NCBI RefSeq assembly: GCF_030272615.1
Contig: NC_081413.1
Location: 556,107,136-556,165,135, forward strand
Length of the DNA: 58,000 nucleotides
Source of the DNA: Cryptomeria japonica
Lineage: Eukaryota; Streptophyta; Pinopsida; Cupressales; Cupressaceae
Direction of reading: 5' to 3'
Each line of letters starts with the position of its first letter. Position 1 is the first letter of the stretch. Positions 43,466 to 54,025 of the stretch are shown here, one piece after another. The position numbers and the translations under genes are program-made. Under the pieces are notes generated by a model, which searched no databases, was not told where the DNA came from, and saw nothing but the letters and a program-made list of their open reading frames with translations.

Positions 43466-44788
43466 GAGCAATTGTTCTCCCCATCCTATGACCATTCTAA
43501 ATCCCATGTTATACATGCCTTGACCAGTTCTGACTCTCCGTTATACAAACCAATATACAACTATCTTAAAAACAATATCCTACGCATTGACCTATCTCGA
43601 AACCAAAAATGCAACTTTATTCGGCAAGCCGCCCATTATACTCTCACTGCTCACACTCTATACCATCGAGGTCTAGATGGTACTCTTCTTCATTGCCTTG
43701 ATCATAATGAATCTGACTCTGCTTTACAAGAGCTTCGTGAAGGTATCTGTGGCACACATTCAAGTGGTCCTACTCTTGCTAAAAAACTTTTAAGAATGGG
43801 ATATTATTGGCCGACAATGGAAAAGGACTCTTATCATTTTGCAAAGAAATGTCCTAAATGCCAAATCCATGGCAATCTTATACATGCACCAGCATAGGAA
43901 CTGCAGCCATTCACAACATCTTGGCTCTTTTGCCAGTGGGTATTGGACTTAGTCGGAAAAATTCATCCTTCATCTTCAAATGGACACAAGTTCATTATTA
44001 CTACAACATAACATTTTACTAAATGGATTGAAGCGGTCCCCATGACCACAGTGACTGGGAAACAAATTGCCTCTTTTATTCTTAATTATCTAATCTGCAG
44101 TTATGGCATTCCAAGTTCCATCATCACAGATAATGAATGACCTTTCAAGAACTAAGATGTGCAAGAACTATGTGACAAATTCAAGATCCAACATCGTTTC
44201 TCTACACCTTACTACCCATAGGGGAATGGTCAAGCTGAAGCATCCAACAAAACCATATTGAAAATTCTCAAGAAAACAATGAATGATGCAGGCAAAGATT
44301 GGCATGTGCAACTCAATCCAGCACTTTGGGCATATAGAACTAGCATCCGCACACCTACGGGAGCTACGCCATATTCATTGGTGTATGGATCAGAGGCAAT
44401 TTTACCCCTGGAGGTAGAGATTCCATCTCTCAAAGTATCTTTGAAAGGTCTCCTTCCAGATGAAGAGTATAGAGTAAACCGACTACAAGAGCTATAACTT
44501 CTAGATGAAAAATGCCAACATGCCTATACTCACCTCAAAGAATATCAGCAACGCATGTGCAGAAGCTACAACCACAAGGTCATTCCCAGAATTTTTAAAA
44601 TTGGTGATCTAGTGCTCAAAGAAAATCCTAGAAATCAACAATATCGGGAAAAGAAAGGGAAATTTGAACCTAACTAGTTAGGTCCCTATGTCATCATATC
44701 AACTTATGGATTAGGCGCCTATCAGCTAACAACTTCAAAAGAAGATGTGCTCGACAAACCAACTAACAACATCCATTTGAAGAAATAG
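43466..44788 (+). pseudogene. E3 integrase
   Basis: Zinc-binding HHCC region with THSSGPTLAKKLLRMGYYWP and CPKCQIHG. Catalytic core: first Asp at 43946, second Asp in IITDN at 44129, Glu in GQAEASN at 44237, giving D-D-35-E spacing. A C-terminal part VLKENPRNQQ...LGPYVI follows. Stops near 43895, 44010, 44138, 44153, 44219, 44495, 44675 and 44786; several look like CAG or CGA changed to TAG or TGA. It inserts the element DNA. Confidence 0.9.
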
Positions 44789-45980
44789 TATACTTGAGCA
44801 GTATAATGTACGGAAAAGTCAAAAAATCAAAAACATAAAAGAAAATAAAAAACTACAAAAGAAATAAAAAAATCAAAAAAAGCAAATTAAAAGGTACAAT
44901 AAAAAAAACAGGTGAAAACCTGGCAACAGGCACTATTGTGAAAGGACAACTCCTTTATCTATCTATACTCTCGAGCTTTTATATCCACAATCAAGCATTA
45001 TCGGCCATTGCCCGACATTTTATCGCATTATCCAGGACATATTTAGCGTAGTCACTATCCTGGTTTATCCAAATATCATTTCATCATATCCCACCATGGC
45101 TTGGTAATCACTGTACATATCCACATTAAGAGGAAAACTCAGCTAGGGGCAGCATTGATCAAAATTTTTTCTTCAATCAAAACTTGCAGCAAACTCAAAA
45201 CATCATATTCAGCAAACAAATCAACAAATCACGCAAGCAAACATTGATCACTTAAAAGGATTCACAATGCATGATGGATGATTTTCTGAAGTATCAAATG
45301 TTGGCATCTTGCATGAAGTTTTGACTTTTTTTTCCCTTGAATTTTTTTGAACTATTGGATCCTCTACATTTTCTCAACGATGCATCAAGCTAGAGAAAGT
45401 CATGGGGACTCCAATATTTTTTTAGTTTTCTGTCTGTGAGGCGATCACTTTTACTGTGAAAATACTTGTCTCGAGACGTGATTCAAAGCGTATCACTAAA
45501 GACATGATTCCACTTTGCGCATACAAATGGTTTAATCTTGCCTGTTTATACGCAAGTCGCGCTCAGGTCGTCCTGGTTCAATTATACCTTGATGCTTGTG
45601 CTATCTTGCAAAATCAAAAATCATGTAAATTTTTCTCAGGTCATTATGGTTCAATTATACCATTATGCTTGTATAAATTTTCAACATATCCCAACAAATC
45701 AATACTCAATGATGATAACTACAAAGAAAACAAAAACATGTGACTATACAAGAATGACAAACGGAAGAATGAGGATGCTCAATTAGCTGCATATCATTTT
45801 ACAATTAGTTTCATATCATATCATACATCTCATTTTCAAGATACATCTCACAACATATCATATCATACATCTCATTTTCAAGATACATCTCATAACATCA
45901 TGCATTAACACATCATATTCATCACATATCAAATCACATACATCTAAGCATTGCATCATCATCATAGAAACATCAAAATC

Positions 45981-46012
<32 letters not shown>

Positions 46013-46026
46013 TGATCAAATGTACA

Positions 46027-46082
<56 letters not shown>

Positions 46083-46096
46083 TGATCAAATGTACA

Positions 46097-46144
<48 letters not shown>

Positions 46145-46220
46145 TGATCAAATGTACAGAATATGTCATGTATGTGCCAAATATAACAAAATAATCAAAA
46201 TACAATGGAGACAACATCTC
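44789..46220 (+). mobile_element. E3 3' non-coding region with short repeats
   Basis: After integrase comes an A-rich stretch (44820-44910), then unique sequence. A 73-base duplication lies at about 45564 and 45637 (GGTTCAATTATACC in both). A 42-base tandem copy lies at 45822 and 45864 (CATACATCTCATTTTCAAG). At 45979-46165 three copies of TTAAAAATGATCAAATGTAC are separated by (AT)n. No LTR or polypurine tract found. Confidence 0.65.
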
Positions 46221-46623
46221 TCAGGTATGACTATCTCCTGAGGGTGACAGTCTCATAGCAGATGTCCCAGCACTAGGATCCCCAGGTGGATCCTGACGAG
46301 CAGGCCCTATCACACCTCTGCTCTCCATCCTCGACCCAGTCTGCCTGGATCGATTGGATCTCGTAGCTGTGAAACTCGGAACTCGGCACTCCCTAGGCAC
46401 CACATCCTCATAATTCCTCTGGTAGTACTCCGCCTCCTCAGCTCTTAAAGCCAACTCTCTCAAGGTGTCTCTCATCGAGCCACCTGTCGCCGCTCTCTCC
46501 AAGGTCTCTACTCGAACCTCAACTCGACCCAACCGCTCCAAAGTTGTATCTCGCTCAGTGGTCAGTTGTGTAATCTATCGTTGATGCACTAGTAGCTGTG
46601 TCTGTAGATGCTGCACTAATAAC
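46221..46623 (-). pseudogene. E3 antisense ORF downstream of integrase
   Basis: Minus strand frame of at least 134 codons: a coiled-coil start (LLVQHLQTQLLVHQR, a stop, ITQLTTERDTTLERLG, VEVRVETLERA), then Arg/Glu-rich LRELALRAEEAEYYQRNY and a Ser/Arg/Pro tail. GC content and codon make-up stand out from the AT-rich surroundings. The frame is cut at 46623/46624, where different sequence begins. Antisense ORFs between pol and the 3' LTR are known in several Tat-lineage plant elements. Function unknown. Confidence 0.6.
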
Positions 46624-46716
46624 TGTAAGGGGGTAAGTGCACAAAGTTGTGTCCACTTAGTGTGGAAGTTTTACACTTAGAAAAAAAGGCAAATCTCACG
46701 AAACACATGAGAAACG

Positions 46717-46839
46717 AAATGGGATCCCATTTCCCGTTGGGATCCCGAGCCAAAATTTGAAACGGGATCCCGTTTAGCTTCGGGATCCCGAGCCTAGATC
46801 TAAAAACGGGATCTCGTTTCAAAAACAAAAAGGGATCCC
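46717..46839. repeat. GGGATCCC palindrome cluster
   Basis: Five perfect GGGATCCC (46721, 46739, 46764, 46782, 46832) and one GGGATCTC within 123 bases. Two extend to perfect 16-base palindromes: AAATGGGATCCCATTT and AAACGGGATCCCGTTT. Confidence 0.9.
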
Positions 46840-47084
46840 ATTTTTAAAAAATTAAAAAAAAAAATTTTAAAAAAAATTTAATAAAAAATACAAGCTATAT
46901 ATACATGAAATATAAAATTTATATATAAGTCACATTTCTCTATCTTTTTTTTCCTTTCTATCTCACTTTGTCCCCTCTCCCAAAATCTAAAACTATGTCT
47001 CTACCTCTCTCTCACGTCCTTAACTCTTTACTCTTTATCTTCACTATCTCTATACACCTCCCCTTACCCCCTACCTACATAACA

Positions 47085-47175
47085 TAGGTCCTATTATGTC
47101 ACAATAGGTCATATTATGACATAATACCCCTTAACAAGTCCTAGTAAGGGGTATAAAGTCATAATAGGTCTTATT
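47085..47175. repeat. Palindromic GGTCCTATTATG array, left part
   Basis: Units such as GGTCCTATTATGTCACAATA and TATTATGACATAATACCCC. About 60 bases match 50516-50572 closely. Confidence 0.8.
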
Positions 47176-50100
47176 GGTGCCCAAAACCGCAGATTGAAAA
47201 ACCCAAAGACTTGCCAACTCCGTAGGAAATCCAATCAGCCTTGGCCAACGAACAGGGATGGTCAAAGACCAAATCCCTCCGCACTTCAGGCTCTACAAGA
47301 CCTAGGCGGGTGTACCCTTCCCTCTCAAGCACAAAAGAGTTATTTAAATGTGGATTTAAGCCTCTAAGCAAGTTTACACAACTGGCAAATTAGTGTTCTG
47401 CAACTATGTTATATCATGTACTTTAGCTGAATACTTTGAAAACTGAAAACTGAATATGAATAAAAGTGTATGTTAAAGATATTGTATATTGAAAATGAAA
47501 TGCTTTCAGGACTTGAATGAAATCTGCAAGGATTAGTTCAAATAGGATATGGAATAATGTTTCTCTGTAAGGACCTTATGCATACAAATCAAAATCTCAG
47601 AAATAAATAACAGACCAATGCCTCTATCTAGGAATATGCACGATACTTTGTGGACAAATAATTCAATTAAACTCTTGAGATAGTTTTCAGGCAACTTGTA
47701 ACACAAGACTATCAATACAGAGGTTCCATTAAGTGCTATAAGAATGTGAAGAAGCAAATCTTATATTCAATTATAACAACTTGTGGTGGCACACTGTATT
47801 AAACCCTTTATCAGATTTATCAAGAGGACAAAATGAAATTCATCAACACAAAAATATACATGAATTTTGGAATTGAAACAACGAATCTTGTATATTAATT
47901 TTTGGAGAGTGAATGCATACAATAGCTACACTTACAGATACTCCATTACACAGTGATTGCTCAAAATGATACTTCCATTCCTACAGACTTCTCCAATACA
48001 GACATCCCATAGCCCCTACTGGTAGCCTGACAGATTGTGAATTGTTGTCTTTTTTAATTGAAAAAGACTCCCTATAAATACCTGATCCAAAAGACATATG
48101 TGAAAGGACACACCCTTTCACATATAGGAGGGAGTTACATACAGTTGTTTTTCCAAAGGACACACCCTTTGGTTTACAGAGATAATTATATTTGAATCCC
48201 TAAAATACACACTAAATAAAGCTTTATTAATATTCTTTATAATCTTTCACTTTGATAAAATTCCACTTCCGCTCTTGCTTAAGCTCCTCATTTACAAACT
48301 TTGATAAAAGTTCCTGCATATAAATTGAACCAATCAAGTTCCTTAAATAGTAAATAGATCACGACTTACCTTTGATTAAGTTTTGCATTAAAAACTATAT
48401 CTTTTCAAATACGTAAAATTTGATCGTAATTCACTTTGATCCAAATATTTAACCCTCTGGGAAAATACTTTTGCAAAAATTCATACTTTGATTCCGCATA
48501 AAATCAACCCTAATACATACATGCATCATTTATTCACTTAGGGTGAAAATATTTACAAGCAAATAATAATAACGTAATTTTAAAATATATTAGGTCATCA
48601 TGAATTAAAAACATTATTCATGGTAAGAGCACTTGCAAAATGTAATTTTCCTTATGATAAAATATATCCCTTTATAATTTTTCAAAAGGATAATGTCAAA
48701 ATACTATCATGTCAAATGTTGTAAACAAGTCTTTATTTACCAAAATGCTTTTGCAAATGATGAATGGCAGTATCAAAATATTAAAAAAAAATAAGTAAAG
48801 GACACTTCTTGTGTTCGTGTAAGCTAAAGAATAAAATATCCTGCACAAAACATAAGAAAATCAAATAACTTGATAACTCATATTTTTTACTTTCTAGGGA
48901 TATATTTAAAATCATTGATAAAATCTTCCCTATGCAAATAAGAATACTTTCCCCTAAAGAGATATATAACCTTTGCACAAAATTAGGGTAAAGTGTTCCT
49001 AAAAAATATGATATCATAATAATTCTCCAGAAATAAATGAAATTTCCTTTGAATAACCTTTTTAGAATAAAACATCCCAATGAAGATATTAGATCGATAA
49101 TGTTTTGAAATTTTTTTAACCTTCATAAGGATATAATAAAATAAGGGCAAAAAATGTTCCCCAAATGAATAATTAAGTGATTGAAAAAATAAATCTATAA
49201 AGAAATACAAATCATTTCATATAATATTTGAAAAATCCTAGAATGTAAAATATTGCGTAAATAACATTTGAGATCATTTATTTTTAGGAAAAAATAAATT
49301 CAAAGGCAAAATTTAAATTATTAATCTTTTAAAATCACTTTTACCTTTAAAATAATAAAAAGCAAATGATTAAAACATACCTACCTCCACTTGATAAAAA
49401 TACATTACCTTGGGAATCGTGGAAATATTTGCAAATTATTATCCATACTAATTTACCCTAACAAACATTTTCAAATAATACAATAGAGCAATTGGTAAAA
49501 GGGGAGGGTAGGTATGGGTAGTTAGGGAGGTTGGGTTGAGAGGTTGAGTGTTCAACTCCCTCTCCTTGCCCTTTTGTAAAAATATATTTTAAAATCATTT
49601 ATTTATATGCAAAATGTAATCTTATTGTAAATCAAAAATATACTTGCTTAAGATATACTCCATGCTCCGTAATGTGCCTAGAAATTTAATTTTTCCCATG
49701 TGTAACATCCTACACACAAAAAAGAAATATAGTAAGATATACTAACAAATCAGAACAATATATATTTTTTACTCAAATGTTGCAGACCGTCACTTTCAAA
49801 TTTGGGCCATTTTTGAGCTTACCGGCACTCCAAAAATATCAAAAATCTTGTAAAAATGGCCTTTAAGGTAGGGTAGATGGTTTGGGCCTCTGTTGAGAGA
49901 CAAAAATCACCATTTAAAACTCATATTCAAGCCCAAAACATGGCCTAAATTGCAAAAACGTGAATGAACTTTTGCTGTTGTTGGTGATACTTCTCATCAT
50001 AGCCTCTCCGCTTCTCTAATATTTGTTGAGCTTACTTGATTATGTATGAAGATCGCATATACTTAACAGTTCACTGCTGCTTGTCATCACCCCAATCATT

Positions 50101-50394
50101 TTCTTGCTGAGGTGCTTTTGAGATAAAAACTTTTTACTTCCTTCTACCAACTATAAAGTATTTGATCATTTGATTTGCTCAAACGTAAAATCTTTTATTT
50201 CTTTTTTGTAATAATCCTGGCTTGATTTCGTATTTGCAACCATATACATACCTGGAAATCGACCACCTTGTTCATGCATCAAAGTAAGTTGCAGGGAACT
50301 CAGAGTGGAATAGATACTTGATCTAAATAATTGCAGAGAGAGATTTGCTTCCTAGTATGAATCTAGAACCTTAAAATTTTTAGTTTTTTAGGGT
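47176..50394. other. Unassigned AT-rich segment between array halves
   Basis: Starts GTGCCCAAAACCGCAG with a GC-richer first 170 bases whose minus strand reads SFVLEREGYTRLGLVEPEV; the rest is AT-rich. No domain, LTR pair or RNA gene recognised. It may be an insertion into the array or internal E5 sequence. Confidence 0.4.
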
Positions 50395-50914
50395 CCAACA
50401 GGTCTTCTTAAGGGGTTTTATGATATACTATGACCTATGATGTCATAATAAGACCTATGATGACATAATAGAACCTATTACATCATCATAGGTCTTATTA
50501 TGTCATTATTAGTCCTATTATGACATAATACCCTTTAACGGGTCCTACAAAGGGGTATAATGTTAGGTCCTCTTAAGGGGTCTTATGACATTATAGGACC
50601 TATTATGACATAATAGGTCCTAATATGTGATAATCGATCTTATTATGTCATAATAGATCCTACTAAGGGGTCTTATGTCAAATAGGTCTTGTTAAGGGGT
50701 CTTTTGACATAATAAGACACTTATATGACATAATAAGTCGTATTATGTCACAATAGGTCCTATTATGCCACAATGTGACCTATTATGACATAATAAATCA
50801 TATTATGACATTATAGGTCTTATTATGTCACAATGTGACCTATTATGACATAACATGTTGTATTATGACATTATAGGTCATATTGTGTCACAATAGATCC
50901 TGTTATGACATAAT
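50395..50914. repeat. Palindromic GGTCCTATTATG array, right part
   Basis: More than 20 degenerate copies of an 18-20 base unit around TATTATGACATAATAGG. At 50596-50620 a 25-base palindrome is perfect except for its central base. The right end is cut by E6. Confidence 0.85.
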
Positions 50915-52054
50915 TGTTACTACTTATCATATTGCCATTAGTTTTATGTCAAAGTTATACTATATACTCTAGTCAGTTATCTATTACTGAAATATTCAGT
51001 CGGTATGTATAGTCTAGTCGGTTACAGAAGAAAGCAGTCACAGAACGCAGTATACACCGAGCTGTCTACTGAGTATCTTTACATGTCTACCGAGGAACAA
51101 AGATGACACACCGAGTTGATTTACACCGAGTGAAACGTGTTACCAGATTCATTAAATGTGGACATGCATATGAAAACGTGTTACAAGATTGAGGCACATC
51201 TAACCGTTATCGCATTGGAAATTGCACTTAAAGATTGTGTATGATTTTGAGGTTATCTAACCAATGAAATATTTTGCATGGTTATTCATTCAATAAATCG
51301 TGTTTGTAAGATCGAAGCAATGAATTGGATTACCATCATAAGAGATTTATTTATACAGCATGAGTTAAAGAGTTAAAGGTGTGTGCATGAGTGTAAGAAG
51401 ACTGTTACAGAGACACAGAGGTCACCGAGAAGGTTTTTGGAGAACAGTCGAAGAATAAAGTAAACAGAAGGGTTTACCGAGTTACTATATGGGTTACCGA
51501 GGTATACTATAAGCAAGGTAATCTATTCTGAGCACATAGAATTTGCTATAACATTCCAGATGTAAAGTTGCAGATATTTGTAATGATTTTATTGTAATAT
51601 TGTGAAGTTGTAAGAGAAACCTTTAACATGGTAAAAGACTCTAATCAAGTCTATAAATTGTAAAGTCTCTAACCAGGTGCAACATTTAGATGAAGTGTTG
51701 TAAAATCCTTTAGCAAGGTAGATCTAACAGATCTTGTTACTCCTAACAGGGCAAGCCATCAGAAATAGCTAAACATGTAGCTCTAACCGAGCACTCTTTA
51801 TTATTGCAGTAGTGAAGTTGTGGGTGCCACCCCCACCGCAGTTTTTCTCTCTAACCAAGAGTTTTTGCGTAATCAAAATATATATGTTATGGAGTGAATC
51901 ATGTATGATTGTTATCTATTTGTTTTAGTTTTATATTATGTTATTGCACTATTCGGTTTATGCATAATAGTAAAGATATTGTTGAAGAAATGTTTTGAAG
52001 TACTGATTCACCCCTCCCCTCTCAGTACATTAGCTTTCCATATTGGGCCTAACA
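50915..52054 (+). mobile_element. E6 5' LTR
   Basis: 1140 bases, TGTTA at the start and TAACA at the end (perfect 5-base inverted repeat). Holds eight copies of ACCGAG (51056, 51089, 51110, 51125, 51424, 51476, 51496, 51786). Confidence 0.92.
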
Positions 52055-52056
52055 AT

Positions 52057-52068
52057 TGGTATCAGAGC
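52057..52068 (+). other. E6 primer-binding site, initiator tRNA-Met
   Basis: TGGTATCAGAGC, complement of the plant initiator tRNA-Met 3' end, two bases after the LTR. Common in Copia elements. Confidence 0.93.
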
Positions 52069-52116
52069 TTGAATCTTGGAAAAGGGTTTAACTACCTAAA
52101 GAGAAAGATCTTATCA

Positions 52117-53469
52117 ATGGAAGGCTATAAACAATCTCGGAGGATTGTGTATCTGCAAGAAGAGCTGGATCATGCTAATCAAGTGATTGCAGACATGCAA
52201 AGGCAAATGCAAAAATTTCTGAAAGTGAGAAGAAGATTATCTGATGATTTGTAGGACTCTCAAGAGTTAGTGGAACAAATTGAGACATCATCTGAGAATA
52301 GTATATCTGAAGAGACTCAAGAAATGATTGGAGTATTGAAAGAAAAGAACAAAGCACTGGATGATCAACTGAAAGCAATGAAAAGAGAACATGAACATTT
52401 CAGAACACAGATGACTGAAAATCTAGATGCATTGAGAACAGCTGAGGATAAAGTAAGAGATCTAGAAATAGAGAAGCAACAGCTTGAAATATTAGTATCT
52501 GATAAGAATGATGAAATCATAAGGTTGACTAGAATTCAACAAAACCTATCAGATCAACTAGGTTATGCACATCATGAAGCAATTCTGAAGAATGATGAGA
52601 ATCAAGCATTGAAACTTGAAGTATCAAGGTTGACCGATGAACTTGAAACAGAGAATAAATCCAAAGAAACACTAAAGAAGAGCTATGAAGCATCAAAGAT
52701 GTTGGATGAGCAACTGAACACAAGATGACCCAACAAAGATGCAGGACTCAGTTACAAAGGAAAAGTCTCTACCGAGAAAGGAACTCATACTACCGAGAGA
52801 GGAGAATCATCAAAGCAAGCTGTAAACAAGAATAACATCAAAAGAAAGAAGCCTATTTGCAACTATTGTGGAAATCAATGTCACACTGCTAACATATGTC
52901 AAATTAGAAAAGGTAAGCAATCGAATGCCACTAAGTCCAATGGTTATTGTTACAATTGCAATAAATATGGTCACACATCTAATCAATGTAGGACAAAGTC
53001 TGTTAACAATTATCAGAAGGCAAAATTCAAAGGGTTTTGTAAAAACTGCAATAGATATGGACATAGTACCGAGAAGTGCTAGTTTAAGCAAAAGAACTAT
53101 ATGTGGTATGCACACCAAGCAAATGCTAGAGGTTACCGAACTCACGCAGATCCTTACCGACAGTATTCTGCAGTACCATGGGATTACAATACAAGGATAT
53201 GGTGTGAATGTCGTGGAAGATATGGACATATAAGTGCCAACTATTTTATAAGGTTTGGGATGTGCAACCGAAGATCATGGAGAAATTCTGGTATGACATG
53301 TTTTCATTGTCACAAAGCTAGACACTTAGCTAGAGATTGCAGAGATCAACCTAGAAAAGACACTGAAGAAATAAAAGAAAAATTAAAGATGATTTGGAAA
53401 AAGAAGGAAATTGTGTCAAATGAAGAAAGCACCTTACCTACCGAGTTAGATGCACCTATTCCAAATTAA
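52117..53469 (+). pseudogene. E6 gag-like protein: coiled coil plus zinc knuckles
   Basis: One frame of about 450 codons from ATG 52117, broken only by stops at 52252, 52726 and 53080. Residues 1-200 form a long coiled coil (LQEELDHANQVIADMQRQ, VRDLEIEKQQLEILV, RLTDELETENKSKETLK). Then come CCHC knuckles CNYCGNQCHTANIC, CYNCNKYGHTSNQC, CKNCNRYGHSTEKC, a decayed CECRGRYGH and CFHCHKARHLARDC. I see no capsid domain, so this may be the C-terminal half of a Copia-type Gag. Knuckles would bind element RNA. A Thr-Glu pair, encoded ACCGAG, recurs. Confidence 0.85.
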
Positions 53470-54025
53470 TCGATAAAGGTATGAAGGGACTGCATTCTCT
53501 GAAAGTTAAAATCTTAATAGTTTCTATTCTATTATGTACTTAATTCAAAATCTACATAGTTAAGATGTAATAGTAAGTTTGAAATTCTATCAAAGTCTTT
53601 TGAAGCACTTTACAGGAAACCCGTCAAGTCGGTAAATACAGGAAGCCTATCAAGTCGGTAAATGAAGGAAGTTTGGTTACTCGGTTAAAACAAAAAAGGA
53701 GAGTAAATTGGTTAAAGAGGAATTGAGTGCATTTAATGTTTTTGACCTAATCCGCACGGAGCCCAATAAGGTATTTTGTGTACTTAAAAGCATTTTCGCG
53801 GTCATTTACACTTACCAAGTTTTTGAGAAAGCAAAGCAAGCGATTCAAAAGTGATCAAACCTCCTACAAAGCAAATTCAAGGTATTTACATCAAATCTCA
53901 ACACATTGTTAAGCTGGTTTACTAAGCGTATCTAGTTGCCATTATCTGCTAAGTATAAAGCATCTGTCGTTTGAAATCCTGAAACCCTAAGGACTCTTTG
54001 TTTTTTTTTTTATCTGAAATCTTCA
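53470..54025 (+). mobile_element. E6 spacer between gag-like frame and ORF2
   Basis: Non-coding, 556 bases. Repeats of AAGTCGGTAAAT (about 53626 and 53655) and a T run before the ORF2 ATG. Could hold a splice site or internal promoter; none is evident. Confidence 0.6.

Larger units (their letters stand above)
46624..50914. mobile_element. E5, probable inserted element (ends unproven)
   Basis: Begins TGTAAGGGGGTAAGTGCAC exactly where the E3 antisense frame breaks. It contains palindromic GGGATCCC repeats, a TATA-rich segment (46890-46935), two separated parts of one palindromic array (47085-47175 and 50395-50914) and a 3.2 kb unassigned middle. Interrupted by E6 at 50915. No coding domain recognised. 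Confidence 0.45.

Noticed and set aside
47171-47371. Minus-strand 66-codon ORF as a host gene exon
   Set aside because: Reasonable composition but no motif, splice context or continuation; left as unassigned sequence.
52810-53229. 139-codon minus-strand ORF
   Set aside because: Shadow of the zinc-knuckle frame on the opposite strand.
52868-53233. Alternative plus-strand frame over the zinc knuckles
   Set aside because: The other frame carries all CCHC motifs; this one has none.
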